From contig NZ_AIDW01000024.1 in NCBI RefSeq assembly GCF_000251145.1, forward strand, positions 34,613 to 98,612: a stretch of 64,000 bases of DNA, given 5' to 3'. Shown here in pieces: positions 45,311 to 53,086 of this stretch. The stretch comes from Sphingomonas sp. PAMC 26621 (GTDB lineage Bacteria > Pseudomonadota > Alphaproteobacteria > Sphingomonadales > Sphingomonadaceae). The number at the start of each line of letters is the position of its first letter. Within the stretch, counting starts at the first letter, position 1. Under the pieces are notes generated by a model. It worked only from the letters and a program-made list of their open reading frames with translations, ran no database searches and was not told the DNA's origin. The position numbers were made by a program, and so were the translations under genes.

Positions 45311-47062
45311 TTGCCGCTCGAGGATTACGGCGCGCTGGGCGACGGGCGCGCGGTCGCGCTGTGCGGGTCCGACGGATCGATCGACTGGTGGTGCGTGCCC
45401 AACATGGATTCGCCGCCGCTGTTCGACCGGCTGCTCGACGGCAAGGACGGCGGCCGCTTCGCGATCGCACCGACCGCGCCGACCATGGTCGAACGCCGGT
45501 ATCGCGCGGCGAGCAATGTCCTCGAAACGATCTTCACCACCGCGAGCGGGCGAGCGATCCTCGTCGAGTCGCTCAACAGCGGGACCGCGGGTCGGCTGCC
45601 CTGGGCCGAACTGGCGCGCCGGATCGAAGGGATCGAAGGCAGCGTCGATTTTGCGATCGACCTGCGCTTCGGGCGTCGGGCGGACACCGTCAGCCCCTAT
45701 TTCGCGCGGTCGGGCAAGCACGACGTGTTCCATGTCGGCAGCGTGCTCGGGCTGTTTCTGGCGAGCGACAGTGTCGCGATCACGCAGCGTGACGATTCCG
45801 GGATCACCGCGTCGGTCACGGTCGGGGCCGGCGAGCGCGCGACCGTCGCGATCGTCGCGGGATCGGACGAGCCGTTGATCGTCCCCGACATCGCCGAGAT
45901 CGATGCGCGGATCGACCTGTCCGACGCCGAATGGCGCGCGTGGACCGAACGGCTGCGGCATGACGGCCCGCACCGCGACCTCGTGCTGCGCAGCGCGCTT
46001 GCGCTCAAGCTGCTGCTCTACTCGCCCAGCGGCGCGATCGTCGCGGCGGCGACCACTTCGCTCCCCGAACGGATCGGCGGGGACAAGAATTGGGACTATC
46101 GCTACGCCTGGATCCGCGACGCGGGGTATACGATCAAGGCGTTCCTGCGGATCGGCGCGACTGCCGAGGCGAAGGCGGGGTTCACCTGGTTGCTCAAGCG
46201 CCTCGGCTATGACGTTCCGCGCGTCTGCTATACGGTCGGCGGCGATCCCGTCGAACCGGTGACCGAAATCGCGGTTCCGGGGTATCGCGGGTCGCTGCCG
46301 GTGGTGACGGGCAATGCCGCGGGCGACCAGCACCAGCACGGCATTTACGGCGACATCTTCGAGACTGCGGGCGAGTTCGTCGCGTGCGGGCATATCCTCG
46401 ACGGCACCAGCGCGCAGACCCTGGTCCACCTTGCCGACCTGTGCGCCGATTCGTGGCGTCAGAAGGATGCGGGGATCTGGGAGCTGCCCGAGGCGCAACA
46501 TTACACGACCTCGAAGATCAGCTGCTGGCAGGCGCTGCAACGCGCGGTCGAGCTTGCCGACGCGGGGCATCTCCCCACCACCGGGCGCGACCGCTGGGCG
46601 CGCGAACGCGACCGGATCGCGGAATGGATCGAGCAGCATTGCTGGTCGGAAACGCGCAAGGCGTATGTGTTCTATCCGGGCACCGAACGGCTCGATGCGG
46701 CGATCACGCTCGCGGTGCGGTTCGGGTTCGACGGCAAGGACCGGCTCGCGCGGACGCTCGACGCGGTCGACGCCGAGCTGGGCGTGAATGGCTTCCATTA
46801 CCGTTACTCGGGCGCCGAGCGGGAGGAAGGGTGCTTCCTTGCGGTGACCTTCTGGATGGTCGCCGCGCGGGCTGCGCTCGAGCAATGGGATGCTGCCGAG
46901 GCGACCTTTGCGGAGGCAATCCGCCGGCTCGATCGCGGGGTCGGGCTCTATACCGAGATGGTCGATCCGGTGACGGGCAGCTTCCTCGGCAACCTGCCGC
47001 AGGGGCTGACTCATCTGGCGGTGCTGCAGACGGCCGCCACCCTCGATTCACGCGAACGGTGA
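45311..47062 (+). CDS. GH15-family glycosidase (glucoamylase/trehalase-like)
   Basis: A 583-residue GH15 enzyme. TTG 45311 is preferred since homologues begin at this point with LPLEDYGALGDGRAVALCGS and SIDWWCVPNMDSPPLFDRLL, the N-terminal beta-domain typical of trehalase-like GH15. The (alpha/alpha)6 domain has KNWDYRYAWIRDAGYTIKAF, GDQHQHGIYGDIFETAGEFV and GIWELPEAQHYTTSKISCWQ, with two catalytic Glu expected around these and the YSGAEREEGCFLAVTFWMV segment. No signal peptide, so it is intracellular. Likely substrate is trehalose or malto-oligosaccharides. The 188 bases between it and the divergent oxidoreductase hold both promoters; nothing more specific is seen there. Confidence 0.9.
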   Translation: MPLEDYGALGDGRAVALCGSDGSIDWWCVPNMDSPPLFDRLLDGKDGGRFAIAPTAPTMVERRYRAASNVLETIFTTASGRAILVESLNSGTAGRLPWAELARRIEGIEGSVDFAIDLRFGRRADTVSPYFARSGKHDVFHVGSVLGLFLASDSVAITQRDDSGITASVTVGAGERATVAIVAGSDEPLIVPDIAEIDARIDLSDAEWRAWTERLRHDGPHRDLVLRSALALKLLLYSPSGAIVAAATTSLPERIGGDKNWDYRYAWIRDAGYTIKAFLRIGATAEAKAGFTWLLKRLGYDVPRVCYTVGGDPVEPVTEIAVPGYRGSLPVVTGNAAGDQHQHGIYGDIFETAGEFVACGHILDGTSAQTLVHLADLCADSWRQKDAGIWELPEAQHYTTSKISCWQALQRAVELADAGHLPTTGRDRWARERDRIAEWIEQHCWSETRKAYVFYPGTERLDAAITLAVRFGFDGKDRLARTLDAVDAELGVNGFHYRYSGAEREEGCFLAVTFWMVAARAALEQWDAAEATFAEAIRRLDRGVGLYTEMVDPVTGSFLGNLPQGLTHLAVLQTAATLDSRER

Positions 47063-47102
47063 CCGCCACAGCGGCTTTTTGCATTGCAGCATTGGCGGTC
47101 AC
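47059..47102. terminator. Inverted repeat at the end of the GH15 gene
   Basis: GTGACCGCC (47059-47067) and GGCGGTCAC (47094-47102) are perfect 9-bp reverse complements around a 26-base loop that contains TTTTT. The left arm overlaps the GH15 stop codon. It could be a 3' stem, or a binding dyad before the MFS gene at 47176. Confidence 0.4.
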
Positions 47103-47175
47103 ACCTACGTAGCACGGTAATGCCCGTGTTCTTTGCCACCGTTCGTTCCGATCAAGACGTCTCCAGGAAGCCGAA

Positions 47176-48678
47176 GTGAGGTTGCGCCGTCGCGGGCTGG
47201 CGTCGATCAACAGCGAAATCCGCGACGGCATCCTGCCCGCCGCCGGGACGATCACGCAGGTCGCCAGGGAACCGGGGACGCTCCCGCATACCCCGCGCAA
47301 CTATCGCGTCACCGCACTGATCATCGCCTGCGCCTTGTTCATGGAGCAGATGGATGCGACCGTGCTCGCGACCGCGCTGCCGACGATGGCGCGCGACTTC
47401 GGCGTGCCCGCGACCAGCATGGGGTCGGCGCTCACCTCCTATCTCCTCGCGCTCGCGATCTTCATTCCCGCAAGCGGCCGGATCGCGGACCGGTTCGGGT
47501 CGCGCACGATCTTCCGCGCGGCGATCCTGATCTTCGTCGGCGGGTCGGTGTTGTGCGGCTTTGCGAGCAGCCTGCCGTTCATGATGGGCGCACGGTTCCT
47601 GCAGGGGCTGGGCGGCGCGATGATGATCCCGATCGGGCGGCTGGTGCTGCTCCGCAGCGTCGCCAAGGAAGACATGGTCCAGGCGATGTCGTGGCTGATC
47701 ATGCCCGCGCTGATCGGGCCGATCCTCGGGCCGCCGGTGGGGGGCGCGATCGTCACCTATCTCGACTGGCGCTGGATCTTTTACCTCAACGTGCCGATCG
47801 GGCTGCTCGGCGTAGTGCTGGTGACGCGCTTCATCGGCGAGGTGCGCGAGGCGAACCCCGCGCGGTTCGACGTGCCCGGCTTTCTGCTGTCGGGCGTATC
47901 GCTGGGGTGCCTGTTGTTCGGGTTCGAGATGACCAGCCGGACGGGCGAATTTGCGCAGGCAATCGCGCTGATTGCGGTCGGGCTCGTCTCTGGGGTGCTG
48001 TACATCCGCCATGCGAAGCGCCGCAGCGATCCGATCCTCGACTTGTCCCTGATGCGAATCCCGTCGTTCCGGCTGTCGGTCATCGGCGGGTCGCTGACGC
48101 GGATCACGCAGGGCGCGCAGCCGTTCCTGTTGCCGATGATGCTCCAGCTTGGCTTCGGGATGACCGCGGCGGCGAGCGGCGCGATCACCGTTGCGGGCGC
48201 GATCGGGTCGCTCGCGATGAAGGGGCTCGCGCCGCGCGTGCTGCGCCGCTTCGGGTTCCGCAACAGCCTGATCGTTGGCGGGATCTGCGCGAGTGCCGGC
48301 TATGCGGTGTGCGGGCTGTTCCGCCCCGACTGGCCGATCCCGGCGATCTTCGGCGTGCTGATGCTGTCGGGCTTCTTCATGTCGTTCCAGTTCTCGGCGT
48401 ACAATACGATCGCCTATGACGAGATCCCCTCGTCGCGAATGAGCAGCGCGACCAGCTTCTACGCGACCTTCCAGCAATTGATGCTGTCGCTCGGCATTTG
48501 CGTCGGGGCGGCGTCGCTGCATGTCGGGATGCTCGGGACGGGCAGGACGACGCCTGCGCTCGGGGCGTTTACGCTGGCGTTCTTCGTGGTGACCGCGGTC
48601 TCGGCGTCGGCGACAATCTGGAACTGCCGCTTCGCGCGCGATGCGGGGGCCGAGCTTAGCGGGCATCGGGGCGGCTGA
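47176..48678 (+). CDS. MFS drug/metabolite exporter (DHA2-like)
   Basis: Inner-membrane transporter of 500 aa with about 14 hydrophobic segments. After a 40-residue cytosolic start it shows LFMEQMDATVLATALPTMAR (motif D1 of the DHA2 family), GRIADRFGSRTIF (motif A), LQGLGGAMMIPIGRLVLL and motif C in LIMPALIGPILGPPVGGAIV. GTG 47176 has AGGAAG 5 bases before it. No adjacent adaptor or repressor is present. Substrate cannot be told. Confidence 0.9.
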   Translation: MRLRRRGLASINSEIRDGILPAAGTITQVAREPGTLPHTPRNYRVTALIIACALFMEQMDATVLATALPTMARDFGVPATSMGSALTSYLLALAIFIPASGRIADRFGSRTIFRAAILIFVGGSVLCGFASSLPFMMGARFLQGLGGAMMIPIGRLVLLRSVAKEDMVQAMSWLIMPALIGPILGPPVGGAIVTYLDWRWIFYLNVPIGLLGVVLVTRFIGEVREANPARFDVPGFLLSGVSLGCLLFGFEMTSRTGEFAQAIALIAVGLVSGVLYIRHAKRRSDPILDLSLMRIPSFRLSVIGGSLTRITQGAQPFLLPMMLQLGFGMTAAASGAITVAGAIGSLAMKGLAPRVLRRFGFRNSLIVGGICASAGYAVCGLFRPDWPIPAIFGVLMLSGFFMSFQFSAYNTIAYDEIPSSRMSSATSFYATFQQLMLSLGICVGAASLHVGMLGTGRTTPALGAFTLAFFVVTAVSASATIWNCRFARDAGAELSGHRGG

Positions 48679-48734
48679 GGGTCGGGGTTCGGGCTGGTAC
48701 CGCGCGCAGCGCACTGCGTCTGGCCACGATTTGT

Positions 48735-48798
48735 CTCGCACAAAGCCACCAAGCCACGAAGAAGCAAAAGCCTTTGTGACTTTGTGGCTTTGTGCGAG
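48735..48798. repeat. Intergenic inverted repeat
   Basis: Arms CTCGCACAAAGCCACCAAG... (48735-48761) and its near-perfect reverse complement (48772-48798) form a 27-bp imperfect stem with three mismatches and a 10-base loop. It occupies much of the 214-base gap 48679-48892 between convergent genes, where it may terminate both transcripts. Rich in AT compared with the surroundings. Confidence 0.65.
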
Positions 48799-48892
48799 CC
48801 CTCTTCGCTTCGACAGGATTGATCGGCACGGTGAGAGGAGGCTCACGCCAAACAGCAAGAGGGTGTGTGAAAGCGCGCCATACGCTTGGCGC

Positions 48893-50242
48893 CTAAAGCC
48901 CCTCCGCCACCCAATGCGCGTTGGAAAGGCGGCGCGCGAGCGTCCACGCCTGGGTGCGGATATCGGGCACCGCGACAATCTCCCAGAACGCGCCGCGCGT
49001 CATCGGGCCGAGCGCGAACAGGCGGTCGCTGGGCGTGCCATCGGCGGACAGGACGCGCATCTGATCATCCACGTCGATCCCGAGCGCGGCGGGATCGGGC
49101 CGGATCGCGCCGCGCGCGGTGAGCCGTTGCAGCACCGTCGCGCTGGTCCTGCGCAGATCGCCCTGCGGGCCGGTGCAATTGATGATCCGCTGGACCGTCA
49201 GCCTCGCCACGTCGTCCGCGCCGCGGGGTCGCCACGCGACCTCGACGCCGTCCGCACAGCGAGCGACCCCGTCGACCTTCCCAGCGACGAGCGCGAGCCG
49301 ACCGTTTGCGCGCAACGCTGCCATCCGTTCGGCGACGTCGGGCGCGAGGCGATGGCGGTGGATGTCCCACCACGGCCGCGCATGCCGGATGAACCGCGCG
49401 CGCTCCGCCACCGACGCCGCGCGCCACATGTCCTGCGTGAATGGCCGCAACTCGTCGATCGCGCCGCGCCAGCCGACCGCTTCGCTCCGTGCGCGCAGCG
49501 TCCGCACCAGCGCCGACAGCACGCTCGCGGGACGATCGCGGATCGGGGTGAACGGCGCGCCGGGGGCAGCATGCGCGTGCGGCAGCAAGCCACGCCGCGA
49601 CAGCGCGACGATCCGCCCCGCGAACCCCTTGGCCTCGAGCAAAAGCGCGACATCGACCATCGTCTGCCCGGTGCCCAGCACCAGCACGGTATCCTCGTCG
49701 CCTAGACCGGCGGTGGCGTCCGCTGCCCAGCAGTCACCCGCATATCGCGCTGCCGGAAGCGCATCGAGATCGAGCCCGCCGGGCGCGTGCGGCGGGAGAT
49801 TGCCGAGCGCAAGGATCGCGGCATCCGCGGTCACGCTCGCGCCATCGGCCATGACGACGCGGACCGCGTCGGTTTTGATGAGATCCGTGACTTCGCCGCG
49901 CACGATCCGCAACCGGTCGGGATGGTCGGCGATGACCTGATCGAGCACCGCGCGCAGATACGCGCCGTACACAAGCCGCGGGACGAAGGTCTGCGGCCCT
50001 GCGGTGGTCCCCTGCGTCTCCAGCCAGCGCGTGAAATGCGCGGGATCGTCGGGAAACGCGCTCATATTGCCCGCGCGGACGTTGAGCAGATGCGCCGGAT
50101 GCGCCGCGCCATACGCCAGCCCCGTCCCCGCATCCGCCGCACGATCGATCAGCGTGGCGCGCGGGCCGTCATGCCGGACGAGGTTGATCGCGGCGAGCGA
50201 TCCCGAAAACCCTCCGCCGATGATCGCGACATGTTCGATCAT
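48893..50242 (-). CDS. FAD/NAD(P)-binding flavoprotein
   Basis: A 449-residue flavoprotein of the FAD-NAD(P)-binding family (HpyO/CzcO-like domain). MIEHVAIIGGGFSGSLAAIN is the FAD-binding GxGxxG, AYGAAHPAHLLNVRAGNMSA the conserved block of this family, and TVLVLGTGQTMVDVALLLEA a second Rossmann motif. RIINCTGPQGDLRRTSATVL and FALGPMTRGAFWEIVAVPDI close the FAD site. ATG 50242 has AGGAAG upstream. It is divergent from a fatty acid desaturase gene. The substrate is not identifiable. Confidence 0.86.
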   Translation of the reverse strand: MIEHVAIIGGGFSGSLAAINLVRHDGPRATLIDRAADAGTGLAYGAAHPAHLLNVRAGNMSAFPDDPAHFTRWLETQGTTAGPQTFVPRLVYGAYLRAVLDQVIADHPDRLRIVRGEVTDLIKTDAVRVVMADGASVTADAAILALGNLPPHAPGGLDLDALPAARYAGDCWAADATAGLGDEDTVLVLGTGQTMVDVALLLEAKGFAGRIVALSRRGLLPHAHAAPGAPFTPIRDRPASVLSALVRTLRARSEAVGWRGAIDELRPFTQDMWRAASVAERARFIRHARPWWDIHRHRLAPDVAERMAALRANGRLALVAGKVDGVARCADGVEVAWRPRGADDVARLTVQRIINCTGPQGDLRRTSATVLQRLTARGAIRPDPAALGIDVDDQMRVLSADGTPSDRLFALGPMTRGAFWEIVAVPDIRTQAWTLARRLSNAHWVAEGL

Positions 50243-50394
50243 GCGGGTCTTCCTGCGCGGGGGCTGCTTGCCGGGTTGGTCATTGTGCGTCGTCCCCTGC
50301 CATAATCCTTGAGCGCGTCGGTAAATAGCCCAGCTTATCCGCCCGATAGAATAATGCGGCTTCAATTCATACCAGATCGGTAGAGTATGTCGAC

Positions 50395-51324
50395 ATGGCC
50401 CGAAACGCACATGCCGCTGAAGCCCGATCCGCGCCACCCCGCGGGCGCGGTTCGCGTTTGGCGGTCGAGCTGCCCACGCTGCTGGTCGCCACCGCGATCT
50501 ACGCCGGGTGGCTGCTCGCCACCTTCTGGCACGCGGCGATCCCCGATCCGCTGCTGCTGGTGATCGGGACGTGGCTGATCGCATGGCATGGCTCGCTCCA
50601 GCACGAGACGATCCACGGCCACCCGACGCGGCTCCGCTGGATCAACACCGCGATCGGCTTCGCGCCGCTCGCGGTGTGGCTGCCCTATGCGCTGTATCGC
50701 CGCAGCCATGTCGCGCATCATCGCAGCGAGTCGATCACCGACCCGCGCCACGATCCTGAATCGCGCTATATTGCGCGACCCTCCGCGCTGGCGTTGCTCG
50801 TCGCGCGCGCGCAGGCGCCGCTGCTGGGGCGGTTGGTGCTCGGGCCGCTGCTGCTGGTCGCCGCGCTCGCTGTCGAGGAATGCCGCCGCGTGCGCCATGC
50901 GCCGGGTGCGGTCGTGCGCGACTGGGTGCCGCATCTCGTAGCGGTCGCGGTGATCCTTGCGTGGCTGGCGTGGACGCAGTTCGCCTTGGGCCGATATCTG
51001 CTGCTGTTCGTATATCCGGGCATGGCACTCACCTTGCTCCGATCCTTCGTCGAACACCGCGCCGATCTCGCCGCGCCCGGCCGCGCCGCAACGGTCGAGC
51101 GCGGGGGCGTGCTCGGCCTGCTGTACCTCAACAACAATCTCCACGCGGCGCATCACGACCGGCCGGAGCTCGCCTGGTATCGCCTGCCCGCCTACCACCG
51201 CGCAAACCGCGCCCGGCTCGCGCCGGATGCGCGCGCGACGTACGCCGGCTATGGTGCGGTGGTGCGGCGGTTCGCGCTGCGGCGGCACGACGTGCTGGTC
51301 CATCCGGCGGGGGGCGGGGCATGA
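50395..51324 (+). CDS. Membrane fatty-acid desaturase-like protein
   Basis: A 309-residue membrane di-iron protein with three histidine clusters: WHGSLQHETIHGH (about 64-76), RSHVAHHRSES (about 103-113) and NNNLHAAHHDRPE (about 245-257). Hydrophobic segments lie between them (ELPTLLVATAIYAGWLLATF, LLLVIGTWLIAW, LVAVAVILAWLAW). It may desaturate or hydroxylate an acyl chain or a carotenoid-like lipid. Its TGA overlaps the ATG of the next gene (PhnD-like), a firm coupling. No strong ribosome-binding site precedes its ATG. Confidence 0.87.
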   Translation: MARNAHAAEARSAPPRGRGSRLAVELPTLLVATAIYAGWLLATFWHAAIPDPLLLVIGTWLIAWHGSLQHETIHGHPTRLRWINTAIGFAPLAVWLPYALYRRSHVAHHRSESITDPRHDPESRYIARPSALALLVARAQAPLLGRLVLGPLLLVAALAVEECRRVRHAPGAVVRDWVPHLVAVAVILAWLAWTQFALGRYLLLFVYPGMALTLLRSFVEHRADLAAPGRAATVERGGVLGLLYLNNNLHAAHHDRPELAWYRLPAYHRANRARLAPDARATYAGYGAVVRRFALRRHDVLVHPAGGGA

Positions 51325-52130
51325 ACCGCGGGATCGCCTCGCTCGGCATGTATGACCACCCCGCGCAGCACGCCGCCAACGATCGCCTGTGGGGCGAGAT
51401 TGCGCGGCGTCTGGACGCACGCGGAATCCGCGCGCGCCGACGGCTCGACCGGTCGCGCTCGGTCGAGGCGATCTGGCGCGCGCCCGACCTGCTGTTCGCG
51501 CAGACTTGCGGCTATCCGCTCGTCAGCGACCCCGACCTTGCGCTTCGCGTGATCGGCGTGCCAGTCTATGATGTGCCGGGGTGCGCAAGTGGCGAGCACG
51601 TCAGCCACATCGTCGTCCGCAGCGACGATCCGGCAGCGACGCTCGATGCCTTTCGTGACCGCCGCGCCGCGATCAATTCACGCAGGTCGAACAGCGGGCA
51701 CAACCTGTTCCGCGCGACGGTCGCACCGCTCGCCCGCGACGGTCGCTTCTTCGCTGCGGTGATCGAGACCGGTTCGCACCGCGCGAGCGTCGACGCGGTC
51801 CGCAGGGGCCGCGCCGATATCGCCGCGATCGATGCCGTTACTTTTGCCGCACTGCGCCGCTTCGAACCCGCCGCGATCGCGGGCCTGCGGATCCTCGCGA
51901 ACACCGCCGCCTCCCCCACGCTACCGTTCGTGACGGCGCGCTCGACCAGCATCGCGACGGTTGCCGCGCTGCGCATCGCGCTCGCCGAAGCGGTCGCCGA
52001 TCCTTCGCTGGCCGACGTCCGCGCCGCGCTGTTCCTCGCCGACGTCATCCCGGCGGGGGAAGACCGCTACGCCCGCGTCCGCGCGCTCGAAAACGACGCA
52101 GTGGCAGCGGGGTATCCGGTCCTCCAATGA
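51321..52130 (+). CDS. PhnD/SsuA/transferrin-like substrate-binding domain protein, no signal peptide
   Basis: A 269-residue protein with the phosphonate-binding PhnD fold: LFAQTCGYPLVSDPDLALRV, GEHVSHIVVRSDDPAATLDA, AAINSRRSNSGHNLFRATVA and VIETGSHRASVDAVRRGRAD, then IAAIDAVTFAALRRFEPAAI. Periplasmic PhnD proteins need a signal peptide, which is missing, and no ABC permease or ATPase gene is nearby. It may act in the cytosol as a ligand sensor or carrier for the desaturase with which its start codon overlaps. Ligand unknown. Confidence 0.83.
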   Translation: MNRGIASLGMYDHPAQHAANDRLWGEIARRLDARGIRARRRLDRSRSVEAIWRAPDLLFAQTCGYPLVSDPDLALRVIGVPVYDVPGCASGEHVSHIVVRSDDPAATLDAFRDRRAAINSRRSNSGHNLFRATVAPLARDGRFFAAVIETGSHRASVDAVRRGRADIAAIDAVTFAALRRFEPAAIAGLRILANTAASPTLPFVTARSTSIATVAALRIALAEAVADPSLADVRAALFLADVIPAGEDRYARVRALENDAVAAGYPVLQ

Positions 52131-52339
52131 GGTGCGGGGAGCGGTTCGGGATGAACCGAGCCTGTCCTGCAGCCGCGCGCGGGCGATGACGATTTCCGTC
52201 CGGCGCAACCGCGCTTCACTCTGGCGCAGCGGGATTGCCCATTGCTCCAGTAGGAATAGCTTCGCAGGAATAAGGCGTCGTCCGAATCGGTACGCTTGAA
52301 CGCCGATCGTGACCGCGTCTTGATGACGGGAGAGCAGTC

Positions 52340-52942
52340 ATGGACGCATTTGCCAACGGGTTGGCCACGCCGCCGCACGCGATTGTCGTAAGTGTCAAAA
52401 ACGACCGGCCTCGCCAGACCGCACTGGAGCAGATCGACCTCGATCTGTCGAAATTCCACAACGGACAATGGGCGCTGCAACTCGACGCGGCGCTCTCCAA
52501 ACGCGCCGCGCCGGTGGTGATCCTCGCGCACGGGCTGGCGTGTCTTGCGGTGTCGTGGTGGGCGCAACTGTCGCCGCGCAGCTATCTGAAGGCAGTGCGC
52601 GGCGCGGTGTTCGATTCGCCGCTGTCGGTCGATCTCGCGCATCTCGCCGCCGCCGCGACGTTCCGGACCGGGCCGCGCTACACCTTGCCGTTCCCCTCGG
52701 TCGTGGTGAGCGATCCGACCGCGCAGATCGATCAGGTCCTCGCGCTGGCGGACACGTGGGGCAGTTGTTTCGTCCCCGCCGACGCGATCGATCTCGCCAA
52801 CCCGAGCAACCGCCTCGCGCGGTCGAGCGATACCGAGGAGATGCTGCTCGCGCACGTCGCGTTGTTGCAGCGCGGGGCTGAGGATGCGCGCGTCGCAGCC
52901 CCGCACAGCGTATGGCGCGCTGACGAGGGCGTGCGACGGTGA
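52340..52942 (+). CDS. RBBP9/YdeN-family alpha/beta-hydrolase, catalytically degenerate
   Basis: A 200-residue protein of the RBBP9 serine-hydrolase family (PVVILAHGLACLAVSWWAQ; GAVFDSPLSVDLAHLAAAAT; LPFPSVVVSDPTAQIDQVLA; DTWGSCFVPADAIDLANPSN). The nucleophile motif, normally HSLG, is here HGLA: the catalytic Ser is Gly65. The usual GHIN histidine is also gone (AIDLAN). So two triad residues are missing and the protein is probably a pseudoenzyme. GGGAGAG precedes the ATG. The upstream 209 bases (52131-52339) hold no gene I can support. Confidence 0.8.
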   Translation: MDAFANGLATPPHAIVVSVKNDRPRQTALEQIDLDLSKFHNGQWALQLDAALSKRAAPVVILAHGLACLAVSWWAQLSPRSYLKAVRGAVFDSPLSVDLAHLAAAATFRTGPRYTLPFPSVVVSDPTAQIDQVLALADTWGSCFVPADAIDLANPSNRLARSSDTEEMLLAHVALLQRGAEDARVAAPHSVWRADEGVRR

Positions 52943-52980
52943 GCGAAATACGACTGTACGGGCACTCTTTGCGTCCCCCC

Positions 52981-53054
52981 CTCCGTTCGCCCTGAACGAA
53001 GTCGAACGGCCTGCGCAGCGCAGGAAGCTTCGACGTCGCTCAGCCCGAACGGAA
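52981..53054. repeat. Intergenic inverted repeat between convergent genes
   Basis: Left arm TCCGTTCGCCCTGAACGAAG (from 52982) and right arm CTTCGACGTCGCTCAGCCCG (from 53028) are imperfect reverse complements, flanking an inner perfect dyad CCTGCG-CAG-CGCAGG (53010-53024). It sits between the hydrolase and TonB receptor 3' ends and could stop transcription from both sides. This sequence type is common between sphingomonad genes (recalled). Confidence 0.6.
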
Positions 53055-53086
53055 GGTTGGAGAAGGTGGCAGGCAGGCTACCGCTA

